From: CAJCJE01 sp036494465
GTDB lineage: Bacteria; Actinomycetota; Actinomycetes; Mycobacteriales; Pseudonocardiaceae
DNA length: 64,000 bases
Reading direction: 5' to 3'
Assembly: GCA_036494465.1 (NCBI GenBank)
Contig: DASXOJ010000087.1
Span: 1-64,000, forward strand
The notes beneath the pieces were generated by a model, which worked only from the letters and a program-made list of their open reading frames with translations, had not been told where the DNA came from and did no database searches. Position numbers and translations under genes: made by a program. Below, in pieces: positions 17,117-25,363 of the stretch (position 1 is its first letter; each line of letters opens with the position of its first letter).

Positions 17117-18418
17117 ATGACTATGACGGACGACGTGCTTACCGGCAGGACCGGTTCGGTTTTGCGGGACGGCACGACGGTGCGGGACCTGGTCGACCTG
17201 GACCGGCGCGAAGTGTCGATGCGGGTGCTGTCCGACCCGGAGCTGTATCGGCTGGAGTTGCGCAACATCTTCGCCAGGGCGTGGGTGGGGCTGGCCCATG
17301 TCAGTGAGATCCCGAACGCCGGCGACTTCGTCCTGCGGCACATCGGCGAGGATGCGGTCATCGTGACCCGCACCGCCCAGGGCGCCGTCTCGGTCCTGCT
17401 CAACGTCTGCGCGCACCGGGGATTCGAGGTGTGCTGGGCAGATGAGGGCAATGCCGGCTCGTTCAAATGTCCTTACCACGGCTGGGCGTACGACGGGTCG
17501 GGCAAGCTGCTCGGGGCACCGCTGGAGAAGGAGATGTACGGAGACTGGGACAAGTCCCGGTACAGCCTGCGGCAAGCCAGGGTGGAGGTGCGCGCCGGGA
17601 TCGTGTTCGCCACCTTCGACACCTCCGGCCCTGCTCTGGACGACTGGTTGGGGGACGCGGGCTGGTACATCGACCACGCCAGCCACCAGGACAGAATCCC
17701 GCTCGGTCCGCCGATGCGTTTCCAGGTACAGGCGAACTGGAAGACGTTCATGGACCAGGGTGCGGGTGACAACTACCACCCCCTGAGCTTGCACCGCTCG
17801 TTGCAGGAGATCGGCATGACCTCGGACCTGCCGGGTTCGCCGGGTAGCCGGTCCACGATCAGGAGTCAGAATCACGCCATCGTGAGCAACCCAGAGGGCA
17901 ACACCACGTTCGCTTTCCCACCTGGCTTTCCCCTGAAGACCTACTACGACGAAGCCGCAGGCGATTTCCTGACTTTCGCGGGCCGCCTCTTCGCATCGTC
18001 GGTTCTGCCACAAACGGTCATCTGGGGCCCTTACGTGTACCCACTCCCGGACGGCACGCAGACCACCGGCGGCGCACTCTGGCAGATCGAGCCCAAGGGC
18101 CCTGACGCATTCGTGATGTATCTGCAGAACTTCATCGACCGCGACGCTCCTGATGCGGTAAAAGATGCCGTCCGACGCGAAAATGCGGCTCAGCAGGTAT
18201 TCGTGGCCGACGACTACGAGGCGAACCTGTCGCTGCAGCGCTCGGCGCGCGGGGCGGTCGGCCAGCAGCAACCGATGCGCTACTTCGCGCAGGGTGACAC
18301 AACGAAGCCGAGCGACTGGCCGGGACCCGGCATCTTCTTCCAGCCGCCGCAAAAGGACGACGCCCAATGGCTCTTCTGGCTCCGCTGGCTCGATCTGATG
18401 ACCGACAGCGCCTGCTAG
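17117..18418 (+). CDS. Aromatic ring-hydroxylating dioxygenase, alpha subunit
   Basis: About 433 residues from ATG 17117; an upstream GTG-started extension is not needed. The Rieske [2Fe-2S] ligands are Cys98, His100, Cys118 and His121 (CAHRG and CPYHGW). The mononuclear iron site is Asp218, His221, His226 in GDNYHPLSLH. This is the catalytic subunit of a multi-component dioxygenase that forms a cis-dihydrodiol or hydroxylates an aromatic acid. Beta subunit, ferredoxin and reductase genes follow at once, so it is a complete system. Similarity by eye does not decide between benzoate-, phthalate- or salicylate-type substrates. Confidence 0.93.
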   Translation: MTMTDDVLTGRTGSVLRDGTTVRDLVDLDRREVSMRVLSDPELYRLELRNIFARAWVGLAHVSEIPNAGDFVLRHIGEDAVIVTRTAQGAVSVLLNVCAHRGFEVCWADEGNAGSFKCPYHGWAYDGSGKLLGAPLEKEMYGDWDKSRYSLRQARVEVRAGIVFATFDTSGPALDDWLGDAGWYIDHASHQDRIPLGPPMRFQVQANWKTFMDQGAGDNYHPLSLHRSLQEIGMTSDLPGSPGSRSTIRSQNHAIVSNPEGNTTFAFPPGFPLKTYYDEAAGDFLTFAGRLFASSVLPQTVIWGPYVYPLPDGTQTTGGALWQIEPKGPDAFVMYLQNFIDRDAPDAVKDAVRRENAAQQVFVADDYEANLSLQRSARGAVGQQQPMRYFAQGDTTKPSDWPGPGIFFQPPQKDDAQWLFWLRWLDLMTDSAC

Positions 18419-18437
18419 GGCCGGGAAAGGTGCAGCG

Positions 18438-18992
18438 ATGACAACCAGTATGGACATGGCAGCGAAGACGGGTACCCGGGTGAAGGCGTCGGACCCGGTC
18501 TATGGCGACATCCTCGACTTCCTGATCGACGAAGCCGCACTGCTCGACGACGACCGCCACCTCGAATGGCTGGACTGCCTCACCGACGACATCGCCTACA
18601 AGATGCCGGTCCGCAAAACCGTGTACCGGCGCGACGGCAACGGCTTCGACGAGCGCAACGTCCACTGGGACGATGACCGGCTCTCGCTCGGTCTACGAGT
18701 CCGGCGCTCGGTCGGCGTCGAAGCCGCCTACGACCGCGACCCCGCACCGCGCATCCGGCGGATGGTCACGAATCTCGTCGTCCACGAGACCAGCAAACCC
18801 GGCGAATACGCGGCAACGACCTATCTCTTGGTCCTGCGCAACCGTTTCGACGCGCCTGTCTACGACATGGTGACCGCCAAACGCGAAGATGTCATTCGCC
18901 GCGAAGGCGATGGCACCTGCAAGCTCGCGCGCCGGCTGGTTCTCCTCGACCAGACCGCGCTCGGAGCCGTCTTCATCAACGTTTTCATGTAG
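18438..18992 (+). CDS. Aromatic ring-hydroxylating dioxygenase, beta subunit
   Basis: 184 residues with the NTF2-like fold of dioxygenase beta subunits. Typical stretches are FLIDEAALLDDDRHLEWLDC, a conserved R-I-R-R-M-V-T-N-L and the late ARRLVLLDQTAL. It should assemble with the alpha subunit as an alpha3-beta3 hexamer and play a mainly structural role. It lies 19 bases after alpha, with GGAAAGG before its ATG. Confidence 0.92.
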   Translation: MTTSMDMAAKTGTRVKASDPVYGDILDFLIDEAALLDDDRHLEWLDCLTDDIAYKMPVRKTVYRRDGNGFDERNVHWDDDRLSLGLRVRRSVGVEAAYDRDPAPRIRRMVTNLVVHETSKPGEYAATTYLLVLRNRFDAPVYDMVTAKREDVIRREGDGTCKLARRLVLLDQTALGAVFINVFM

Positions 18993-19011
18993 AAGTTGCG
19001 AGGCTGGTTCC

Positions 19012-19236
19012 TTGACCGAGCAATCCGCGCCGCTGTACGTCAAGGTCGATCCGTCGAGGTGCTGCGGCTACACCAGCTGCGCCGAGGTTTCCCCTGAGGT
19101 GTACAAGCTCGACGAGCAAGGGTTTGCCTATGTGGACAGTGCCGTCGTCCCGCCCGGGCTCGGCGCCAAGGCCCGGGAAGGCGCCGCCATCTGTCCGGAG
19201 CGCGCGATCTATGTCGGCGAGCTGCCACCTGACTGA
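19012..19236 (+). CDS. Ferredoxin (CxxYxxC...CP, [3Fe-4S]/[4Fe-4S] type)
   Basis: 74 residues from TTG 19012, in which Cys17, Cys23 and Cys61-Pro62 form the three-cysteine pattern C-x2-Y-x2-C ... C-P found in actinobacterial ferredoxins. With the fourth ligand position held by Tyr20, a [3Fe-4S] cluster is most likely. It should carry electrons from the adjacent reductase to the dioxygenase. Use of this ferredoxin class rather than a Rieske ferredoxin recalls actinobacterial phthalate dioxygenases. The longer upstream frame overlaps the beta-subunit gene and is rejected. Confidence 0.88.
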   Translation: MTEQSAPLYVKVDPSRCCGYTSCAEVSPEVYKLDEQGFAYVDSAVVPPGLGAKAREGAAICPERAIYVGELPPD

Positions 19237-19257
19237 GGCCGAGGGAGACACCCTACG

Positions 19258-20490
19258 TTGGCCAAACCCACATTTGTCCTGCTCGGTGGCGGCCTCGCGA
19301 GTGCGACGGCGGCATCGACACTGCGCATGGCGGGCTTCGACGGTCGCGTGATCATTGTGGGCGACGAGGCCCACATACCCTACTCGCGCCCGCCACTGTC
19401 CAAAGAGGTGCTCCGTGGCGAGAAGTCTCCTGAGCAGACCTGGCTGCGCCCACCTACGTGGTACACCAGCAAGGACGTTGAGCTGCGGCTCGGCATCCGG
19501 GCAACCGCGGTCGATCCGGGCGCGCACCTGGTCGAGCTGGCCGACGGCACCCGCCTGGCGTACGACAAGCTGCTGGTCGCCACCGGCGGGGTGCCCCGAA
19601 CCTTGGACATTCCAGGGGTCGATCTGCCCGGAGTGTTGTTTCTTCGCAGACTCGACGACGCACTGGCGCTTCGCGGGCAACTCATCCCCGGGGCGCCGGT
19701 GGTGGTGATCGGAGCCGGGTTCATCGGTGCCGAGGTGGCCGCGAGCGCCCGCACGCTCGGCTGCGAGGTCACCATGTTCGAGATCGCGGAGATCCCGCTG
19801 GGTCGCGCGCTCGGGCCCGAGATCGGTCAGATCTACGCGGACGTGCACCGTGAACACGGCGTCGAACTGCGGACGCGCGTCGGCGTCGACCGTATCGAAG
19901 GCCATGGGCACGTGCAGCGAGTGGTGGCGACCGACGGCCGGGTGCACGACGCCTCCGTGGTGGTGATCGGAGTCGGGCTGGTACCAGAACTGGATCTCGC
20001 AGGGAGCTCGGGACTCGCCATCGGAAACGGGGTCATCGTTGACGAATACTGCCGGACCTCGGCCGACGACGTGTTCGCCGCAGGCGACATCGCCAACCAT
20101 CCCAACCTTTTCCTCGGCCGTCGGATCCGGATCGAGCACTGGCAGAACGCGCAGCATCAGGGCGCGGCGGCGGCCAGGAACATGCTGGGGCAGCAGCAGC
20201 CCTTCCGTGAGGTTCCGTGGGTGTGGTCCGACCAGTACGAGCACAATCTCCAGGTCGTCGGCCTTCCTGATCCCACCCAGCGCATGGTGCTACGCGGCGA
20301 CACCGAGACACGGAACTTCTCGGCTTTCTTCATCCGTGATGGTCGGGTGACCGCGGCGTTGGCCATCAATCGTCCCGAAGACATCCGGGTCGCTCGTCTC
20401 ATGATCCATGATGGCACCGAGGCAGCAGAAGGCCACCTCGCGGATGTCGACGCGGACCTGGGTCAGTTCGTCATGAGCGCCAACCGATAG
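19258..20490 (+). CDS. FAD-dependent ferredoxin reductase
   Basis: 410 residues from TTG 19258 (MAKPTFVLLGGGLASATAAS). FAD-binding loop GGGLAS at the N-terminus, the NAD(P) loop VVVIGAGFIGAEVAASAR at about 150, and the FAD-contact DDVFAAGDIANHPN at about 275 identify the class of the oxygenase-coupled NADH-dependent ferredoxin reductases. It completes the electron chain of the Rieske dioxygenase. It lies 21 bases after the ferredoxin gene, which also has a TTG start. Confidence 0.92.
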   Translation: MAKPTFVLLGGGLASATAASTLRMAGFDGRVIIVGDEAHIPYSRPPLSKEVLRGEKSPEQTWLRPPTWYTSKDVELRLGIRATAVDPGAHLVELADGTRLAYDKLLVATGGVPRTLDIPGVDLPGVLFLRRLDDALALRGQLIPGAPVVVIGAGFIGAEVAASARTLGCEVTMFEIAEIPLGRALGPEIGQIYADVHREHGVELRTRVGVDRIEGHGHVQRVVATDGRVHDASVVVIGVGLVPELDLAGSSGLAIGNGVIVDEYCRTSADDVFAAGDIANHPNLFLGRRIRIEHWQNAQHQGAAAARNMLGQQQPFREVPWVWSDQYEHNLQVVGLPDPTQRMVLRGDTETRNFSAFFIRDGRVTAALAINRPEDIRVARLMIHDGTEAAEGHLADVDADLGQFVMSANR

Positions 20491-20590
20491 CCACCGATAT
20501 GCCGGCCGGCAGCACGAGGCGGGTACCGAATCCTGGGCATCCGCCTCATGAATCAAGGTCGCGATGGCCCGTACCCGGTGCGACTCGCGG

Positions 20591-20616
20591 CGCCTGACGC
20601 GTGGCGACATCAGGCG
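20591..20616. terminator. Candidate terminator hairpin between convergent units
   Basis: CGCCTGA (20591-20597) and TCAGGCG (20610-20616) form a 7-bp stem with a 12-base loop, lying between the reductase gene and the convergent response-regulator gene. There is no T-run, as is common in actinomycetes. The rest of the 20491-20711 gap shows no gene. Confidence 0.3.
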
Positions 20617-20711
20617 TACGGGCGGCTGCACGCGGTGTCGGCGAAGTGGCGGCAACCCGGGCTGGCATCGATGTCATGGACGCGTCGTGGTCTCTCCTGG
20701 ATGGCAGCGAG

Positions 20712-21380
20712 TTATTCGCGCGCGTGGCCTACCAGTCCCGCTTCGTAGGCCATGATCACGGCGTGCACGCGGTCGCGGGCGCCGATCTTCGCAAGGACCC
20801 GGCTGACATGTGTCTTGATGGTGGACTCGGACAGGACGAGGTGCCGCGCGATCTCGCTGTTGGTCAGGCCGGTGGCCACCGCGAGCAGCACTTCACGTTC
20901 CCGTTCGGACAGAACAGCCAGCAGGGCATCGGCCTGCTTGGCTTGGCTGGGAACCGAGGTGTGCTGGAGGAAAGCGTCGAGCAGGCGTCGGGTCAGTGCC
21001 GGTGCGGCCACCGCGTCACCGGCGGCCACTGCCCTGATCCCGGCGAGCAGCTCCTCGGGTAGGGCGTCTTTGAGCAGGAATCCGCTGGCTCCGGCACGCA
21101 GTGCGCCGTAGACGTAGTCGTCGAGGTCGAAGGTAGTCAGGACCAGGACGCGAGAGCGGCCTCCCGCGGCGACGATCCGGCGGGTGGCCTCGATCCCGTC
21201 CATGCCGGGCATGCGGATGTCCATCAGGACAACGTCGGGACGCAGCGCGGCGGTTTGGCGGACGGCTTCGGCGCCGTGCCCGGCCTCGCCGACGACGCTG
21301 GTCTCGGGATGGGCGTTGAGGAGCATCCGAAAGCCGAGGCGCTGCAACGGTTGGTCGTCGACGATCAGGACGGTGGTCAT
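20712..21380 (-). CDS. LuxR/NarL-type response regulator
   Basis: 222 residues. Receiver domain with acidic pocket (VLIVDDQP) and phospho-acceptor Asp54 in VLMDIRMPGMDG, followed by a LuxR HTH (LSEREREVLLAVATGLTNSE, then IARHLVLSESTIKTHVS). It overlaps the histidine kinase gene by 4 bases (ATGA) and is its partner. The targets may include the downstream glycosyltransferase gene and the 28-bp palindrome before it; this is inference. Confidence 0.93.
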   Translation of the reverse strand: MTTVLIVDDQPLQRLGFRMLLNAHPETSVVGEAGHGAEAVRQTAALRPDVVLMDIRMPGMDGIEATRRIVAAGGRSRVLVLTTFDLDDYVYGALRAGASGFLLKDALPEELLAGIRAVAAGDAVAAPALTRRLLDAFLQHTSVPSQAKQADALLAVLSEREREVLLAVATGLTNSEIARHLVLSESTIKTHVSRVLAKIGARDRVHAVIMAYEAGLVGHARE

Positions 21381-22732
21381 CGGCTCGACTCGCGCAGAGC
21401 AGGCGACTCACTCCGGACAGGCTGCGGTGGAAGTGGCAGGGTGGCACGCACGATCCAGCCGCCGTCCAGGTCGGGCCCCGCGTAGGCGGTGCCGCCGGTG
21501 AGCGCGGCGCGTTCCCTGATCCCGATCAGGCCCTGGCCGGACTGGTGCGTTCCCGTTGCGTGGTAAATGGTTTCCCGTCCGTGGTGGCCGACGGGTTGTC
21601 CGCTGTCCTGCACGCTTACCCCGAACTCCCGGTCGGTGGCGCTCAGGGTGACCCGCAGGGTGGTGGCGGACCCTGCGTGTTTGAGGCTGTTGGTGAGTGC
21701 TTCCTGGATGATGCGGTACGCGGCCAGTTGCACGCTGGCCGGCACTGTGTCAAGGTCGCCCTCGGTTCGGTAGCAGATCCGGGGGCCTGCGGCGCGGATA
21801 CGGTCGAGTAGCGCCGGCAGGTCGGTGATGCCCGGTTGTGGGCTCAGTTCGGCGCTTTCGACCGGCTGGTCGGGCCGCTCGCGCAGCGCGCCGAGGGTGC
21901 GGCGCAGTTCGCTCAGTGCCTGGCGGCCGGTGCCGGCGATGAGGCGCAGTACGTCCGCGCGGGCATCGGGGTCGGCGGCGGCCGCGCCGTCGGCCAGTCC
22001 GATGATGACGGCGAGGTTGTGGCCGACGATGTCATGCATCTCGCGGGAAACCCGGCTGCGTTCGGCCAGGGTGGCCAGTTGGACACGTTGCTCGCGTTCG
22101 ACCTCGAGGCGGGCGGCGCGGTCGGCGAGGGCGTCGAGTTGGGCACGGCGTACCCGTACCACAAGCCCCAGCGCGGCGGCGGCGGTCGCGGTGGCGCACA
22201 GGAAGAACATGCTGTCCAGGGATTGCTGGTCGTAGGGCCGCGCGTGGAACGCCGCGACTCCGAGTCCGGCAACGCAGCAGGCACCGACCCAGGGCAGCGC
22301 GGTGAGCCGGTCATAGCGCGCGACGGCGTAGAGGGAGATCAGAATGCCGAACGCGCTGTGCAGCGAGATACCCAACGACCATTGCAGCACGCAGGCGGCC
22401 AAGATCGCTGTCAGAACAGCCAAGGGTGCGCGGCGGCGCCATGCGAGGGGCAGTGCCTGGCCCACCACTGTGACCGCAATCAGCGCAACGTGAACGCGGG
22501 TGCCCAACAACGATATGCGTCCGTTGTCGGCAACGACCAGCAGCTCGGCAAGGCCGGCAGCCAGGATCGCAAGGACGAGCAGCCGGTCCAGCGCCGAGGG
22601 GTGGGCGCGGTCGATGCGGTGCAGGCGGCGACCGAGGCGAACCGCCCGGCGGGCGAACGTGCTGTGCCACAGGGCGGCCAGTTCGGGAGGCACGTCGCTG
22701 GCCGGTGGGTTGCCGGATCTCATGGCCTCCAC
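21377..22732 (-). CDS. NarL-family sensor histidine kinase
   Basis: 451 residues from GTG 22732 (ATG at 22723 is an alternative). Several hydrophobic helices between residues 50 and 195 form the sensor. The HisKA_3 motif SREMHDIVGHNL places the phosphorylated His at 233. A HATPase_c domain follows (IIQEALTNSLKHAG; QGLIGIRERAAL). The signal is unknown and no extracellular domain is evident. It is coupled to the response regulator. Confidence 0.92.
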   Translation of the reverse strand: MEAMRSGNPPASDVPPELAALWHSTFARRAVRLGRRLHRIDRAHPSALDRLLVLAILAAGLAELLVVADNGRISLLGTRVHVALIAVTVVGQALPLAWRRRAPLAVLTAILAACVLQWSLGISLHSAFGILISLYAVARYDRLTALPWVGACCVAGLGVAAFHARPYDQQSLDSMFFLCATATAAAALGLVVRVRRAQLDALADRAARLEVEREQRVQLATLAERSRVSREMHDIVGHNLAVIIGLADGAAAADPDARADVLRLIAGTGRQALSELRRTLGALRERPDQPVESAELSPQPGITDLPALLDRIRAAGPRICYRTEGDLDTVPASVQLAAYRIIQEALTNSLKHAGSATTLRVTLSATDREFGVSVQDSGQPVGHHGRETIYHATGTHQSGQGLIGIRERAALTGGTAYAGPDLDGGWIVRATLPLPPQPVRSESPALRESSR

Positions 22733-22836
22733 GCGCCTGTCCCTTCGCCTCCGCTGCGACTGGCGAGCCCGGCCGCCCTTTCATCCACTGTAGAGCCGCC
22801 CCTGCTGCCAACCGTGGTCGGCGTCGGGCATCCGGC

Positions 22837-25071
22837 TCAGCTTGGCGTGCACTGGTACAGCTTGCTGGAACTGAAATCACCATTGAGCAGAGCGAGTGCG
22901 CCGGAGGCGGCAGTTGCCCCGGCGCTCGTCGCGCCGCCGTAGTCCTTGGGCGGGACCTTGGCGCAGCTGTGCTCGACCCAGTTCGTGACCGTGGTGGTCG
23001 CAGAGCCGGAGCCGCCCATACCCATGCCCAGGCCACCGGGGAGCACCAGGAAGAACCTGAGCTGACCGCTGTTGACCAATTCCTGCACCCGGCCCAGCGT
23101 CGGTTCGGGTACCTGGCCGCTGAAGCCACCCTCCGTGAGAACCTCCTGGCCGGTAGCCAGGATGAAGGGCTCGGCTTCTGACCAACTGGAGACGCTGACC
23201 AGGTAGGTCGCGCCGTCACTATGTGCCAGGAGGTAGGCATAGATCCGTCGCTCGCCGGCACTCAGCGTCGTCGTCGCGGTCATCATCGCGCCAGGTCGTG
23301 ACGACGGTCCTGCGGGCATCCCGCGCGGTCCCCTGCCACCGATGCCGCGCTGCTCGCCAGCGCGCTGCTCGATAACCGCGGCGAACGATGTGCTGCCGCC
23401 CAGCCCGCCGGGGCTATCGGCCGGTCCCGCACTGGCATCGTAGGAACTGCCCTCATAGTTCGGGTCCAGGACGGAGGCGGCCCATACCGTGGGCGCGGCG
23501 AGCATGGCCACGACCGCCGCGACAACACCGGTAGTCATGAGTCGAGCGCGAGTGCGGCTGGTGAAGCGCGCGATCACCAGCGCGACGATGGCGACCACGC
23601 CCACCGCGACGGACAGCCACAACGCCCACGGCAAGAAGTCGCGGTAGGACGACCACACCGCGACCGTCCACCCCAGTTCGAGCACGACCGTGACCGGCAG
23701 GGCCCATGCGCGCCGGCCACCGGCCCGGTATGCCCGGCCGAGCATGACTGTCCCGACACCTCCCAGTGCCGCGATCGACGGCGCGAGCTCGGCCAGGTAC
23801 GCGGTGTGGGGAAGGCTGCTCATGTCGCTCAGGACGACCCCGGCGGTCAGCAGCCAGGTGCCCCACATCAGCAGGCCACCACGCACCCGATCGGTGCGTT
23901 CCGCGCGCCGGCGCCACACAAGGCCCAGTGCCAGGCTCAGCAACGCCAACGGGAACAGCCAACCGATCTCGGGCGCGTACTGACTGCTGAACAACTTGGT
24001 CCACCCGCTGGGCTCCGCACCGGAGAAACCCGATGTACCGGGTGTACCGAATGCCTGCCCCGGCCCAGGTTGACTCGCGCCGGGTGCACCTGATCCACCA
24101 AGTCCCGCGTCGGCAGGCATGTTCACCCCGGCTCCTGCTCCTGCCCCTTTTCCGCCAGGTCCCCGGCCGCCGACCTCGTCAGGCAGGTTGATGCCGAAGC
24201 GTTCCAGACCGTTGTAACCGAAGACCATGGTGAACGCGCTGTTGTTCGTCGAGCCGTCGACATAGGGACGATCGGCCGCCGGGGTGAACGTGAACAGCAG
24301 GATCCAGGACATCGATACCGCCAGTGTGACCGCGCCGGCCACCCCGAGGTGCCACATCCTGCGGCGCAGCGGAGCGGGCGCGGTCACCGCGTAGCCCACG
24401 GCCAATGCCGGCAGGATCATCCATGCCTGCAACATCTTGCACTGGAAACCGAGTCCGACCCAGATGCCCGAGTACAGCAGCGGGCGTAACCGCGCGTCGA
24501 GGACGGCGCGCTGGTAGGCATCCGCGACCAGGACCATGCACATCGTCAGAGCGCCGTCCTCCATGCTATGACCGAACATGGAAGCCGCGATGGGCGTGAT
24601 CGCGAAGATTCCAGCGGCGAAGATCCCCGGCATGGGGCCTGCCCAGCGACGGACGACGCGATACATCACCAGCACGGCCACGATGCCCTCGATGACCTGT
24701 GGAAAGGCCACCGCCCACGGCTGAAACCCGAAGATCCGCGCCGACAGCGCCTGTGGCATGAACGAGCCGGCGAGCTTGTCGATGGTGATGGTCGCCTGCG
24801 GGTCGAACGCGCCGTAGAGGAATGCCTTCCAGCTCTCCGACATGCTCTTGACCGCCGCCGAGTAGTACGGCGACATGTCCACTGTGGATAGATTCCACGC
24901 GTACAGCACCGCGGCAACGACCGCGACGCCCAGCAGGGCAGGACGCGCCCACCGAGGCTGGTCATCGGGCGAGCGCCACACCTGCCAGCGGTTCCTCGCG
25001 GTCCGGGCCTCCGACGCCGACTGGTCCAGTGATTCGAACGGATCGGCAAGGGCCAGTGACACGGGCGACAC
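22837..25071 (-). CDS. GT39-like membrane glycosyltransferase (ArnT/PMT_2 type)
   Basis: 744 residues from GTG 25071, with a second GTG three codons on. The first transmembrane helix is followed by the PMT acidic loop LSTVDMSPYYSAAVKSM and later IDKLAGSFMPQALSARIFGF. About ten membrane helices are present. A Gly/Ala/Pro-rich extracytoplasmic insert around residues 305-350 and a second Gly-rich stretch at about 575-605 separate the membrane part from a C-terminal outer domain ending near residue 740. Such proteins transfer a sugar from a polyprenyl carrier to a surface protein or glycan. It lies 104 bases upstream of the two-component genes on the same strand. Confidence 0.85.
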   Translation of the reverse strand: MSPVSLALADPFESLDQSASEARTARNRWQVWRSPDDQPRWARPALLGVAVVAAVLYAWNLSTVDMSPYYSAAVKSMSESWKAFLYGAFDPQATITIDKLAGSFMPQALSARIFGFQPWAVAFPQVIEGIVAVLVMYRVVRRWAGPMPGIFAAGIFAITPIAASMFGHSMEDGALTMCMVLVADAYQRAVLDARLRPLLYSGIWVGLGFQCKMLQAWMILPALAVGYAVTAPAPLRRRMWHLGVAGAVTLAVSMSWILLFTFTPAADRPYVDGSTNNSAFTMVFGYNGLERFGINLPDEVGGRGPGGKGAGAGAGVNMPADAGLGGSGAPGASQPGPGQAFGTPGTSGFSGAEPSGWTKLFSSQYAPEIGWLFPLALLSLALGLVWRRRAERTDRVRGGLLMWGTWLLTAGVVLSDMSSLPHTAYLAELAPSIAALGGVGTVMLGRAYRAGGRRAWALPVTVVLELGWTVAVWSSYRDFLPWALWLSVAVGVVAIVALVIARFTSRTRARLMTTGVVAAVVAMLAAPTVWAASVLDPNYEGSSYDASAGPADSPGGLGGSTSFAAVIEQRAGEQRGIGGRGPRGMPAGPSSRPGAMMTATTTLSAGERRIYAYLLAHSDGATYLVSVSSWSEAEPFILATGQEVLTEGGFSGQVPEPTLGRVQELVNSGQLRFFLVLPGGLGMGMGGSGSATTTVTNWVEHSCAKVPPKDYGGATSAGATAASGALALLNGDFSSSKLYQCTPS

Positions 25072-25170
25072 CTTTCACAGCGGCTCCGGCACCGCGGCGC
25101 GGGTGCTGGCACCTGTCACCGTAGAAGCGCGGCACGGGCGGTCGGTGGCACCACGGGCCCGATTTCGCGG

Positions 25171-25198
25171 CCAGACCGGTACCGCGGTACCGGTCTGG
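25171..25198. promoter_or_regulatory. Perfect 28-bp palindrome upstream of GT39 gene
   Basis: Fourteen bases beginning CCAGACCGGTACCG are followed immediately by their exact reverse complement, with no spacer. It lies 100 bases before the glycosyltransferase start and 166 before gentisate dioxygenase. A regulator site is likely; the nearby two-component system is one candidate. Confidence 0.5.
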
Positions 25199-25321
25199 CA
25201 TCAACCCAGAGGCTGACCTCTCGCTATAGCCGCGCGCGATGATGCTGCGTGCCTCGGTCATGACTTCGGCGACATACCCCGCCAATAAATCGTGCCATGG
25301 CGTGGACGGTCGTCACCAACT

Positions 25322-25333
25322 TGTTGTATTTTG
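25322..25333 (+). promoter_or_regulatory. Shared upstream element of the split salicylate genes (copy 2)
   Basis: TGTTGTATTTTG lies 30 bases before the gentisate dioxygenase ATG. It matches TGTTGTATATTG upstream of the salicylyl-CoA hydroxylase (11067-11056) in 11 of 12 bases and in orientation. Confidence 0.45.
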
Positions 25334-25363
25334 GTGGGCAACCGCTCCGCGAAGGGACGACCG

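Noticed and set aside
16973..18457. 494-codon open frame, minus strand
   Set aside because: Antisense shadow of the Rieske alpha-subunit gene.
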